A DNA stretch of 64,000 bases from Gammaproteobacteria bacterium (GCA_026707945.1 JAPOVV010000047.1:1-64000); one strand, 5' to 3'. Shown: positions 37,191 to 45,621, numbered from the stretch's first letter. Notes: a model not told the origin generated them from the letters alone. Translations and numbers: made by a program.

Positions 37191-37562
37191 CTAAGCAGTA
37201 AAGGACACTAGGCGATCACTCTCAAGCATCGCCTCAATTAGTTGACCTAATCCACTTACGGCGAAGCCATCTGCAATTGTGTCGTGATCGACGTCTTGAC
37301 TTATTCCTCGGCGCTGCGCCGCACTTACGCAGAGTACGAGCTCGAAATTCTGATGCTTGCCGAGAGCGACCCATCTACTCTGAAGATTCGGTTCGTCTGG
37401 TGATGTATCGAGGTAGCGTGCGCCAATGGTTACAGCGTCTTGATAGAAGAACACCCGAAAGATGTCATGCTCTGAATCGACAACTGAATTCGCGAAGTCC
37501 AGCGCTGTATGACATGCACGCGTTGACGTTGGTGAACCTTGAACGAGGATGCTTATCTGCAT
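37191..37562 (-). CDS. tusD: sulfurtransferase TusD
   Basis: TusD is the catalytic member of the TusBCD hexamer that relays persulfide sulfur from TusA to TusE. The 123-residue product begins MQISILVQGSPTSTRACHTALDFA, continues HDIFRVFFYQDAVTIGARYL and has the active cysteine at position 78 in VLCVSAAQRRGI, the same number as in E. coli, and ends FAVSGLGQLIEAMLESDRLVSF. tusC and tusB, normally next, are missing. Its first 94 bases recur as a broken copy at 43931-44024, so the DNA upstream of this gene has been exchanged or inserted. Confidence 0.93.
   Translation of the reverse strand: MQISILVQGSPTSTRACHTALDFANSVVDSEHDIFRVFFYQDAVTIGARYLDTSPDEPNLQSRWVALGKHQNFELVLCVSAAQRRGISQDVDHDTIADGFAVSGLGQLIEAMLESDRLVSFTA
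37469..37562 (-). repeat. tusD 5' end, intact copy of a 94-bp direct repeat
   Basis: These first 31 codons of tusD match 43931-44024 in the same orientation at 79 of 94 positions by my count. The two copies enclose the DUF262/DUF1524 gene, the MNT remnant and the SIR2-Argonaute gene (spacing 6462 bases). The similarity fades within about 20 bases upstream of the start codon. Confidence 0.85.
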
Positions 37563-37899
37563 GAGTGGTATTGTGTCAGTTTTTAAGCGGACCGTCGTAC
37601 GTTAGTCTGGAATATTAAGGCAAATCATGGAACATAGATTGGTGTGCTATTTTTAGTTTACGTCGACTTACGAATGGTGTTCGAACGAATCGTGATTAAG
37701 GCAACGAACAAGAGATGTGGACAATTACTAACGCTATTCATGCTCAATTTGTAGCGCTAGACTGATTCGATAACACTCCTTGCTCCGAGTGTAGCAAAAA
37801 ATAGCAGTTGGAATAAGTATTGGTTCTTGTTACCACGGTATTGTCACCAGGCTCCCACGGATCCGTGTTATTTTGTTAAAAAATTGTTAGAGAGGTTTG
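37563..37899. promoter_or_regulatory. divergent regulatory region of tusD and the DUF262 gene
   Basis: About 340 bases, A+T-rich, without a gene. It contains a perfect 12-bp palindrome CACGGATCCGTG at 37856-37867, 33 bases before the DUF262 gene start, which could be an operator, and an AGAGAGG ribosome-binding site at 37889-37895. Confidence 0.4.
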
Positions 37900-39807
37900 A
37901 TGCAAACAGACGATCATCCAGTCGAAGTAATTCTTGCGGAAGGACGCCGATTCATGGTGCCGCTATACCAAAGGAAATATCAATGGCATGACACACAGCT
38001 CATTCCTTTTTGGGAAGATGTTGAAGCGAAAGCGATCGAAGTTCTCGAAGGAACAAGCAAGTTTCAGCACTATATGGGTGCATTAATTCTCGCTCCGATT
38101 GGAGAGACAGCGCAGATTGGCGTAACGCCACGGGTTCAAATTGTGGATGGTCAGCAACGACTAACAACATTTCAAATACTCCTCTCCGCAATTCGTGAAG
38201 TCGCGTTGAAACATGGATGTGAAGATGTCGCGACACATGTAACAGATTACCTATTCAACAAACTAAAGGCGAAAGACACACCCCCTTCGAAGTACAAGCT
38301 GACGCCAACACCTTCCGATCAGAAGGTCTTCTTCGACATACTGGACGAACGATACGACACGATTAGAGTAGAGTACGACGACCTTTACTGGCATGGACAT
38401 GTACCAAAGAACACTCAGGTGAGAGCACTCCGTGCGTATGAGGAACTACACCGCAGGATCGACCTATTTGTTCAATTCGGAGCCGCAGATTCAAGTAATG
38501 GTGAGAACCACAGTGAACTATCTCACGTAATCCACGACGAGAATGACACCGAAGAGGCAATCGAGACGCGACTTACCGCGTTGCTAACAGCGTTATTAAA
38601 CAGGATCAAGTTGGTCGTGATTATCTTAGGTGAAGACGACGATGCTCAGGTCATTTTTGAGACATTAAACTCGAAAGGTGAACCTTTACTCGCCATGGAT
38701 CTTGTGAGAAACAACATTTTCTATAGAGCTGAAAAAGAGGAAGCAGATGTCGATGAACTATACAAGAAGCTCTGGGATCCGTTTGACGATCCATGGTGGC
38801 GTGAATCCGCTCCGTTTGCGCGTCCTAGCCGTCCTCGGATCGACCACTTTCTTACGCATATGCTCGCTGCGGAAACCGGCCAGAAGATTTCGATGCGTGA
38901 ACTATACGCCGAATACCGAGACTTTGCTGTACCAAAAGGCAGCCAACGTTTTCTGAGAGTGGAGGATGAACTCCGTCTTCTTGTCAAATATGCTCCTATC
39001 TATGAAACTCTCGAAGGGCGTATCGAAGGGATTGGAGATCTGCGCTGGCTTGGTCGCAAACTTGCAGCCTGGCAAGTGACCACGGCCTATCCCGTTGCAA
39101 TGCAAATATGCTTGAGCGATATACCCAATTGTGAAAAGCGCAAGCTCTACACCCTAGTTTATTCGTATATCGTGCGTCGTGCGCTTGCGGGTTTGACGGC
39201 GAAAAACTTAAACAATCTGTTTCAAGGGATTTCGCAAGCGTTTCTGCGTGATGGTCCCTCACTCCGCGTTTTCAAGGATTTCTTTTCCGATCGAAAGGGA
39301 GACAGTACGCGTTTTCCTAATGACAACGAATTTCGACAAGGAATCTTCTCTAAACCTGCGTATACCTTAGCTCCAGGACCTCGAATTAAGGATGTCCTAT
39401 GGGAATTGGAGTTAGCGAGTCGGTCTCATTACGCCGAGACTTTTGAGATGCCATCTGAACTTTGGACGGAGCACATGCTCCCCGTGTCATGGACTGAAGA
39501 ATGGCCCTTTGAGGACGGCGAGTTCGTCGAGTTGTGGTCGGATGATCCGAAAGCGGAATACCGTAACAACATACTTCATACACTAGGAAATCTCACTTTA
39601 TTGAAATACAGTCTCAATATAGCGGCCGGTAACAACGGCTTTATTGCAAAGCGTGAGATGCTTGAAGAGCATACAGGGTTATTTCTGAATAGATGGTTCC
39701 GAGCGAGAGATTCTTGGAATGAGACCGAGATCAGAAAGCGGAGCGAATCTTTATCTGAGCTTGCCATAGAAATCTGGCCGACGCTCAATTTTCCTGAATT
39801 GGAGTAA
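37900..39807 (+). CDS. DUF262/DUF1524 protein, GmrSD-like modification-dependent restriction enzyme
   Basis: A 635-residue single-chain protein with both halves of GmrSD: an N-terminal DUF262 (ParB-like) domain with PLYQRKYQW near 17-28 and the nucleotide-site motif VDGQQRLTTFQILLSA (about 80-95), FETLNSKGEPLLAMDLVRN (about 250), and a C-terminal DUF1524 HNH-type domain with WTEHMLPVSW (about 520-530) and LGNLTLLKYSLNIAAGNNGFIAKREML. Members such as GmrSD cut glucosylated or otherwise modified phage DNA using NTP. The ATG at 37900 is preferred to the TTG at 37897 because of the ribosome-binding site. It is divergent from tusD and convergent to the Argonaute gene. Confidence 0.88.
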   Translation: MQTDDHPVEVILAEGRRFMVPLYQRKYQWHDTQLIPFWEDVEAKAIEVLEGTSKFQHYMGALILAPIGETAQIGVTPRVQIVDGQQRLTTFQILLSAIREVALKHGCEDVATHVTDYLFNKLKAKDTPPSKYKLTPTPSDQKVFFDILDERYDTIRVEYDDLYWHGHVPKNTQVRALRAYEELHRRIDLFVQFGAADSSNGENHSELSHVIHDENDTEEAIETRLTALLTALLNRIKLVVIILGEDDDAQVIFETLNSKGEPLLAMDLVRNNIFYRAEKEEADVDELYKKLWDPFDDPWWRESAPFARPSRPRIDHFLTHMLAAETGQKISMRELYAEYRDFAVPKGSQRFLRVEDELRLLVKYAPIYETLEGRIEGIGDLRWLGRKLAAWQVTTAYPVAMQICLSDIPNCEKRKLYTLVYSYIVRRALAGLTAKNLNNLFQGISQAFLRDGPSLRVFKDFFSDRKGDSTRFPNDNEFRQGIFSKPAYTLAPGPRIKDVLWELELASRSHYAETFEMPSELWTEHMLPVSWTEEWPFEDGEFVELWSDDPKAEYRNNILHTLGNLTLLKYSLNIAAGNNGFIAKREMLEEHTGLFLNRWFRARDSWNETEIRKRSESLSELAIEIWPTLNFPELE

Positions 39808-39872
39808 ATCATCGAAGAGACGGTCAGCGCTAGTTACTCAGTAATGTAACGCTAAATTTAGAGTGTGAGCAT

Positions 39873-40100
39873 ATAGTTAATCTTGAAGAGGCTCTGAGCG
39901 AAATTCTCTTAACAGGTGCGATCCAAAACATGCCACACGGTATGTGGATAGGCTGTCGTTGAGGCTACGGCGGAAATTGGACGGTCTGTCGAACCGATGG
40001 ACACGAATTACTAGATGCGCGGCTGTTGTTTCGTGACATACCTCATAGCTACACGGCGTTTCAACACTAGGCGATCGTTCGAAGCCTACTTCTTGACTAG
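39873..40100 (+). pseudogene. possible remnant of the partner of an MNT nucleotidyltransferase
   Basis: A short broken stretch with a suggestive peptide (NLEEALSEIL near 39880, RDIPHSYTAF at 40032-40061, then an in-frame stop) in the frame that leads into the MNT remnant. It resembles the HI0074-type substrate-binding or HEPN partners (R-x2-x-SHTY) that precede such genes. Too little is left for certainty. Confidence 0.25.
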
Positions 40101-40332
40101 ATTCCCGATCGTGAAGTAATCGCGTTCGAATCCCATGCGACGTGGTCTACCAACAACCAAATCAGCCTTAGATCTTGCCGTTCTTGGCAAGGATCCATTG
40201 TCAATCGATGCAATTGCTCGGTTATAGGAAAGTCTGGCAGAATCTGATTTGGTATTTAGATTTGATCTCGTTGATTGGCCGAGATTAATCGATGAGTTTC
40301 AAACCTTCGTCCAGCGTGACGGTGTACCACTT
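40101..40332 (+). pseudogene. decayed MNT-type nucleotidyltransferase gene
   Basis: Reading the plus strand gives IPDREVIAFESHA, a one-base shift at 40140, then RGLPTTKSALDLAVLGKDPL, an in-frame TAG at 40225-40227, and after it ESLAESDLVFRFDLVDWP and the tail EFQTFVQRDGVPL. This follows the small nucleotidyltransferase pattern (FGSRARG, SDIDLAV, DLVDW, then the C-terminal helix with RDGV). The catalytic Gly-Ser is Glu-Ser and the first Asp is lost, so the gene is dead by frameshift, stop and active-site change. MNT proteins are antitoxins of HEPN toxins (type VII). It lies between the DUF262 and Argonaute genes. Confidence 0.65.
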
Positions 40333-40378
40333 GCGTCTCAAATCAGTCGTTCCGACATAGGTGCACAGCAAAATCCAC

Positions 40379-43300
40379 CTAGATGAAGAGCCGATAGTCA
40401 TACGATTCAGCACCAAAACGTTGAAGTAGAGAACCGATACGTGCGATCTCACCAGATGACTGCAATGTTGCGGGCATCTTTGTATAGAGGTCAAAAGTGT
40501 TCCAGTTCATTTTAGATAGACCGAGAATCTCTGAACTCAGCTGCTCAAGCGAACTATCACCAGCGTAGCGCTGAAGAGTGAGGGGCGCTGGTATTCTTCT
40601 CTTGCCTTGAAAGTACTTAAAGCTAGGGTTTATCGCCATCGTGGCGCCATGAACCCAAAGCAGCGCAGAGTAACGATCCAAGTTCATTACTGTTCCGCGA
40701 CGGACCGGATAGTTGTCTTCATCAATTGATCCATCACTTTTGCGTACCGATGCGACATAACGGAGCGCCTGATCTTGTTGTATAGACAACATATCAATTG
40801 CTTCCACGCCGCTTAGGCCGTCGAGCAATCCTTCCCTTTCGTCTTTGAGAAACGGAGTACGTTTGTGCAACACCACGCGCCGTGGCAGTCCCATACGTGC
40901 ATGGTAGAAAAGTTGGCGTATAGTCTCTCCAGTACGACGCGCATCATCTTTTGACATGAAGGGATTACCGCGCCGTATTAGAGGATCTTCCACCTTGCTC
41001 AGGCGGTATTGAAGACCTTCGCCGCGCGCGCTGTAAATATGACTGCAACCGAGTACGACATGAGCTCCTCTTTGGGCATTGCGATCAACGCTGAAACCGA
41101 GACCTACATAGGCTGTGTCTTCGTCTAGCCCATCAAGTACCCACGGAGTGCGCATTCCCTTGACGTAAAGAGCCAGAGACAGCCACCACCATACGCGACA
41201 CTGCTGCTTGTCTGAAAGTGTGTCTTCAGTAAGGAATTGCGTAGCGTTTCCGCGCTGGACGGCATAAGCTTTAACGAAGTCGTGCACGTCAAAACGCTCG
41301 TGGTCATCGCGGTACCCTCGCAATCCTTCCCAACGTCTCGGAAAGAAGATCAAGATCACATGGGGGGCGTATGAAGCTCGAACCGATTCAACGGCAGCCG
41401 TGATCTGCTGCGCGACCGAAATGGTACGAGTTTGGGTGTCTGTACCAAGCGGTTCTGCACACTCATGCCAGCCAGGTGATCCAGGTTCGGGTAGTTCGAT
41501 GGGAAGACCGTAGGCCTGCTGAAATCCCGGATAGTCGACTAAATAATCTCGCTCTTTAGGAGAGGGCTGATGTCCCTGATTTGCTTTCTGAAGGTAGGAG
41601 CGAAGGATAGACGTTTCCGATTGTGGACATATGACTCCGATCCGTAGTGAAGGAGCGAGCCCACTCGTGGTGAGCGGATAGTCGTAAGGGCGATTCGCAA
41701 CGACGCCACGGATTGGGTGTGTATCGCTCGTAACCCCCGTCCCGTTTCTATTGCCGAATACAAGGGAAGGCTCCGTGAGCTCCAAACCACGATGTTTAAG
41801 CAAAGGTCGAAGATTGGACGGAAGAGACGCAGTAGATTGGTCTCGAGGACGCCCAATTTCGGCAAATATGGGCGTGCGACTGATGCGGAATTTGAAGGAG
41901 GAAGCAACTCCGGATGGAAACTCGAATGTCAATGGCGTACCCTTTGGGAAGAGACGACGACGCCATTTGTTCATAGCGATGTTGAAAGGCTTGTTATGTT
42001 GATAACCGAGAATTCGAAGCTTTACGGTAGCGGCGATGTTGCTAGCCACTGGCTTACCCTGTGCGTCGAGAACCTTTATGGAAGGCTTTAGAACTACATA
42101 CTGAGTTCCTGCAAAGCGTCTCAAGAAGACTACCACGGACTCGTGGGCATGGCAGAGATGACCGTTTTGCTTTGTCGTCTCGAGAGGTTGTTTGAACCAG
42201 AGTTCAGAGCGGCCGTTTGATGCAACATCGGCGTTCTCTGCTAGCGTGTGAACAAGGGTATCGCGCATTAGGCTAACAATAGCGCCGTCTTCATAGCGAA
42301 GCTCATCTGGACTGACAGAGGTCCTTTCTATACGTCCTTTAAGGTTGTCGCCGAAGACATCTTTTACACTGTCTACTGTCCCAAGTGCGTAAATCTTGCC
42401 TTTAAACGGGACGGCAACAACTGCACGGTCACCGATTGTTTCGCGCAACCAGGACCAGACTCTCTCTGTCGGCCAAGCTTTGAGATCGAACTCCAAAACT
42501 TCTGACGGACAATCGATCTCAAAAGCGTTGCTCTTGATTACCGTATTCGCCCGAAATTCAGGGATTTCAAATGGTTGACGCTCAAGAAGATCTTTCGAAG
42601 CAGATGCAACAATATCATCACGCGCACGGTCACGATGCTCGCCATCGAGACAGTAGAGAGAAAGCCGCGTCATGAGATCATCGAACCCTAAACTAGGAAT
42701 GTAATAGGCTTTCCCACCGTTTGCCCGTATATTCTGGATGAGTACCGCTATCGGTTCAGGAGCGTCCCCGTCGCCGAAACCGCACCAATACAGAGTGCCA
42801 GTTCCTTCGGCGGCGAATGCCGAACGTAAAACGTTCATGACGGACTGATCTCGTCCACTGTATCCACATACGATAGTCGGACGTTGTCGCAACTCATCTA
42901 TCAGAGCCTTGCTCAATGCCTCTTCCTGACGCTGGAGCTCGTAAGATGTATTCTTAAGTGCGTCGTATCGGTAATCACCGTGAAGGGAGACACAAAGCAA
43001 TTCGCCTTTTCCGGTTTGTCGAACCGCACGTTCTTGCGAATCAATTCCCACTTCAAGAGGAGAGAGTTTGAAGGTCGCCGCAGCGCGAGCCGGTAAGCCA
43101 TCGAAATTAGTCGACCACACCGATCGGATAAGGTCAGCTTGCGCCAAATGACAGAGAAGTCGATAACCTATGTGCGGTTGTGCGTGGAGCACCTTCTCTT
43201 GGAAATATGCCCTTCTATCATCAGGAATCGGGAAACACTTCTGAATGTAAAAACCATATTCATCGGGTTCTCCTTCTTGCGGATAGGTACCTTGCTGATC

Positions 43301-43600
43301 GAGCCACTGCTGAATCCTGCGCTGGCTACTCGGCAATGAAAGTTCATCAAACTGGGCTTCTAACCCGGGATTATTAGTTAGGAATAGATCACGCTTCCAT
43401 TCCCAGATGCATGCTTGTGCTGACGGAATCCCAGAACTTATGGATGCCCCAGCACCAAGAAACAACGAGTGCGGCGTCACACTTCGGACGCCAAATGATC
43501 GGACGAACGCGTCGAGAGTCAGTTCAAAGTCGTCATCCATCTCAGATTTGACAAGGGATATGGAAGAGGAAGTTGAGATAGTGCGTCTGGATTCGGGCAT
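40379..43600 (-). CDS. fused SIR2-APAZ-short Argonaute (SPARSA-type defence NADase)
   Basis: A 1073-residue protein. Residues 46-60 (SLFLGAGASISSGIP) are the NAD-binding SIR2 signature; WSTNFDG with Asn165 and SLHGD with His207 are the catalytic positions. The middle (about 330-600) fits the APAZ domain. From about 690 to the end lie MID and PIWI-like parts (LRIGVICPQSE, VILIFFPRRWEG, WWWLSLALYVKGMRTPWVL, YVGLGFSVD, GLPRRVVLHKRTPF) without a recognisable DEDX tetrad, so the PIWI part should bind but not cut. In this family guide-directed recognition of invading DNA triggers NAD depletion and death of the cell. Most described SPARSA have two genes; a single fused chain is the less common architecture. 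A GGAAG precedes the ATG. Confidence 0.88.
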   Translation of the reverse strand: MPESRRTISTSSSISLVKSEMDDDFELTLDAFVRSFGVRSVTPHSLFLGAGASISSGIPSAQACIWEWKRDLFLTNNPGLEAQFDELSLPSSQRRIQQWLDQQGTYPQEGEPDEYGFYIQKCFPIPDDRRAYFQEKVLHAQPHIGYRLLCHLAQADLIRSVWSTNFDGLPARAAATFKLSPLEVGIDSQERAVRQTGKGELLCVSLHGDYRYDALKNTSYELQRQEEALSKALIDELRQRPTIVCGYSGRDQSVMNVLRSAFAAEGTGTLYWCGFGDGDAPEPIAVLIQNIRANGGKAYYIPSLGFDDLMTRLSLYCLDGEHRDRARDDIVASASKDLLERQPFEIPEFRANTVIKSNAFEIDCPSEVLEFDLKAWPTERVWSWLRETIGDRAVVAVPFKGKIYALGTVDSVKDVFGDNLKGRIERTSVSPDELRYEDGAIVSLMRDTLVHTLAENADVASNGRSELWFKQPLETTKQNGHLCHAHESVVVFLRRFAGTQYVVLKPSIKVLDAQGKPVASNIAATVKLRILGYQHNKPFNIAMNKWRRRLFPKGTPLTFEFPSGVASSFKFRISRTPIFAEIGRPRDQSTASLPSNLRPLLKHRGLELTEPSLVFGNRNGTGVTSDTHPIRGVVANRPYDYPLTTSGLAPSLRIGVICPQSETSILRSYLQKANQGHQPSPKERDYLVDYPGFQQAYGLPIELPEPGSPGWHECAEPLGTDTQTRTISVAQQITAAVESVRASYAPHVILIFFPRRWEGLRGYRDDHERFDVHDFVKAYAVQRGNATQFLTEDTLSDKQQCRVWWWLSLALYVKGMRTPWVLDGLDEDTAYVGLGFSVDRNAQRGAHVVLGCSHIYSARGEGLQYRLSKVEDPLIRRGNPFMSKDDARRTGETIRQLFYHARMGLPRRVVLHKRTPFLKDEREGLLDGLSGVEAIDMLSIQQDQALRYVASVRKSDGSIDEDNYPVRRGTVMNLDRYSALLWVHGATMAINPSFKYFQGKRRIPAPLTLQRYAGDSSLEQLSSEILGLSKMNWNTFDLYTKMPATLQSSGEIARIGSLLQRFGAESYDYRLFI

Positions 43601-43930
43601 TTAATTAGCTTCCAACTATGTTCGTCTATTTATGGGGTTGAGGGTCTCTTTCACGTCATGCTTTGTAGGAGCGCACCGTTCAGGAAACTTCTACACATAC
43701 GTTATTTAGTTGATGTGCTGGAACTACTCTAGTTTGAGTAAAGTAGTTGAAATAGACAAATCTATCTGCATCGCTTGTGACGGTAACCTTTTCCATGTTC
43801 TCGATATTCGATCGGCTTGTTAGTAATTATCATGTTTTAAACGCATATGTACACACTAAACATAGGGTACTGTTTAAAGTGAAAAGTGGAAATTCAAGAG
43901 CGTAATCGAGGAATAAACCTAACAGGTCGT
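43601..43930. other. A+T-rich region upstream of the Argonaute gene, no gene seen
   Basis: About 330 bases between the Argonaute start and the tusD fragment. No convincing frame. It should hold the Argonaute promoter and, if the block was inserted, one junction. Confidence 0.5.
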
Positions 43931-44024
43931 GCTCTGAATCGACAATCGATTTTGCGAAATCAAGCGCGGAATGACATGCACGTGTTGACGTCGGCGAGCC
44001 TTGAACGAGGATGCTGATTTACAT
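43931..44024 (-). pseudogene. tusD 5'-end fragment, broken copy of the direct repeat
   Basis: On the minus strand from 44024: ATG, then TAA at codon 2, then ISILVQGSPTSTRACHSALDFAKSIVDSEHDL, which is the TusD N terminus (codons 3-33). Identity to the intact gene is 79 of 94 bases, with most differences synonymous. Beyond codon 33 no similarity remains. It reads as the 5' end of a tusD that was cut off by insertion or replacement. Confidence 0.85.
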
Positions 44025-44120
44025 AGTCGGAATTTTGATTAATCTCGTTCAAACCGAGTGCTTTTATTTTCTGGGTAGCGGATTGAAGGTAATGAAATCG
44101 ACCACATTGAGACTGTCCAA

Positions 44121-44507
44121 CTACACCATCTGAATTGGACCCGGGTAACTTCCGATAACCCGGTCAGCGGTTAACAACATGATGGATTCACTTGTCGCCT
44201 GTCCAATCAGCATTCGATCGAATGGGTCTCTATGTATCGTCGGAAGTTCCGCGACTGCAATGGCATGATCGGCATGTACGGGGAGTTCGGCATATCCCCT
44301 ATCAATCAATTCCTCAAGAAACCGTGCGGGTTTCACGTAAAAGTCGGAACGTCCGAGTGTGCTTTTAATTGCGACTTCCCAAACACTAACAGAGCTGTAA
44401 AAAAGCCTAACTGTAGAGTAAGGAATGATCTTCTCAGCTGCTTCCGATAGTCGTTCCTGTGCCCCTGTGGCCCAAAGAAGCAATTGCGTATCCAGCAAAA
44501 ACCTCAT
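44121..44507 (-). CDS. PIN-domain toxin (VapC-like)
   Basis: A 128-residue PIN ribonuclease of the kind paired with Phd/VapB antitoxins. MRFLLDTQLLLWATG gives the first acidic residue (Asp6), SSVSVWEVAIKSTLGR the Glu, and HRDPFDRMLIGQA and LLTADRVIGSYP the later acidic cluster. Gln replaces the usual His after the first Asp-Thr. The start overlaps the stop of the upstream partner gene by 4 bases (ATGA), the typical toxin-antitoxin coupling. Confidence 0.88.
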   Translation of the reverse strand: MRFLLDTQLLLWATGAQERLSEAAEKIIPYSTVRLFYSSVSVWEVAIKSTLGRSDFYVKPARFLEELIDRGYAELPVHADHAIAVAELPTIHRDPFDRMLIGQATSESIMLLTADRVIGSYPGPIQMV

Positions 44508-45439
44508 GCTTTGCCTTCAAACAAGCTCGTGATTTCCTCGGCTCCCATTTCATTGAAGTCATCGGGTATCTCGATCTCGCCTAAAAGAGAACCGATTCGA
44601 CTGCGCGCTTTTTCGTTTTGCTTGCCACGTCGGCTTGATCCGTCGCGAAATTCCAAAATGAGATCTTGGTAAGTCGATCGCGCTGGTTCGTCCGCACGCA
44701 AGATAGCAAACCTGAGACGTTCCAAGTTTGCGCCAGAGTAGAGTAGGTCAATCGTGTCCGCAATGAAGTCATCCTGTACCGGATCATTTTGGTCAAGTTG
44801 AACTACCCACCGCCAAAACCTCGCCATGACTTCCTCGCGTGGTCGAACGTAGTCTTCGGGTTGTAATCCCGCGACCGCCCAAGGTTCGCCAATGCGTAAA
44901 TCTGGATGTATGGATCCTTTATACGTCCAGATCTTCAGTCCGACCATGAGAGCCGCGCAAATAAATGCGCCGTTCGCAGTGTACCGATCTGATGCTATTT
45001 CTTCCTTCACTTTGCCCGTTCGGCGGTCGCGCTCACGCAAATACGACTCTACACTATGTCTGAGTCGATAGCTGGATGTCTTCGGCGGGGCTGGACCGTT
45101 GAATCGCTTTGGTTGAGCGCAACCTCGAAGACGATAGCTCAACGATATTCGACCGTCAACAAAGTATTCAAGGGTATTTCGAATGCCTTGTTCAAAACGA
45201 CCGCCGCTTCGAAGCGCGTCACGTGATGTTTCAAAATCGTGTGCTTCCTCAGCTTCCAGTAGCGTGAGTTCCTCTGCTTTGCGGATAGGATCCCCTCTCT
45301 GCGAGCGCAAAGGAAATCCGAGTCCCCTCGAATTGAGTAGCGGGTGTGATTCAAGTGTCTTATTTCGTTGAGATTCAAAAAAATCGGGATCGCTTAATAA
45401 CCGACTTGCCGTGTCCCAAAGCCTACGGTTTTTTAACAT
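44504..45439 (-). CDS. 311-residue partner of the PIN toxin with an antitoxin-like C terminus
   Basis: It occupies the antitoxin place, upstream of and overlapping the PIN gene, but is about four times longer than Phd/VapB proteins. The last 25 residues (LGEIEIPDDFNEMG ... EEITSLFEGKA) look like the toxin-binding tail of Phd-type antitoxins that partner PIN proteins. The rest is not recognised. A part near 155-235 (NGAFICAALMVGLKIW ... FWRWVVQLDQNDPVQDDFIADTID) faintly recalls YozE/SAM-like helical modules. The N-terminal region is basic and charged and might bind DNA or RNA. The 20-bp palindrome just upstream supports autoregulation. An AGGGAG precedes the ATG. Confidence 0.7.
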   Translation of the reverse strand: MLKNRRLWDTASRLLSDPDFFESQRNKTLESHPLLNSRGLGFPLRSQRGDPIRKAEELTLLEAEEAHDFETSRDALRSGGRFEQGIRNTLEYFVDGRISLSYRLRGCAQPKRFNGPAPPKTSSYRLRHSVESYLRERDRRTGKVKEEIASDRYTANGAFICAALMVGLKIWTYKGSIHPDLRIGEPWAVAGLQPEDYVRPREEVMARFWRWVVQLDQNDPVQDDFIADTIDLLYSGANLERLRFAILRADEPARSTYQDLILEFRDGSSRRGKQNEKARSRIGSLLGEIEIPDDFNEMGAEEITSLFEGKA

Positions 45440-45458
45440 TACTCCCTACGGTTAATTT

Positions 45459-45478
45459 ATTAATTCCTAGGAATTAAT
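45459..45478. promoter_or_regulatory. 20-bp perfect palindrome, probable toxin-antitoxin operator
   Basis: Half-site ATTAATTCCT followed by its exact reverse complement, 19 bases upstream of the 311-residue gene's start. A second, imperfect inverted repeat (AATTC-n5-GAATT, 45483-45497) with the same half-site lies next to it and overlaps the -10 hexamer. Two adjacent operators are usual for conditional cooperativity in type II toxin-antitoxin loci. Confidence 0.7.
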
Positions 45479-45493
45479 TTAAATTCCCAAAGA

Positions 45494-45499
45494 ATTATA
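45494..45499 (-). promoter_or_regulatory. -10 hexamer TATAAT of the toxin-antitoxin operon
   Basis: A perfect TATAAT on the minus strand, 54 bases before the start codon, overlapping the second operator-like repeat; the -35 region is weak (CACGAA), as expected for a repressed promoter. Confidence 0.5.
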
Positions 45500-45621
45500 G
45501 GTAGTTCATTTTGTTTTCGTGAGTCTTCGTCTTTAGAAACCGACGGTTATTTGCTCGGCAGGTTGAAGTGTGCATGACCTAATTCGATAATAGCGTTCGA
45601 GCTACCGACGTAAAACTCCAA

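Noticed and set aside
40285-40494. A 69-codon minus-strand frame overlapping the Argonaute 3' end
   Set aside because: It is antisense to the MNT remnant and overlaps the Argonaute gene; no own motif.
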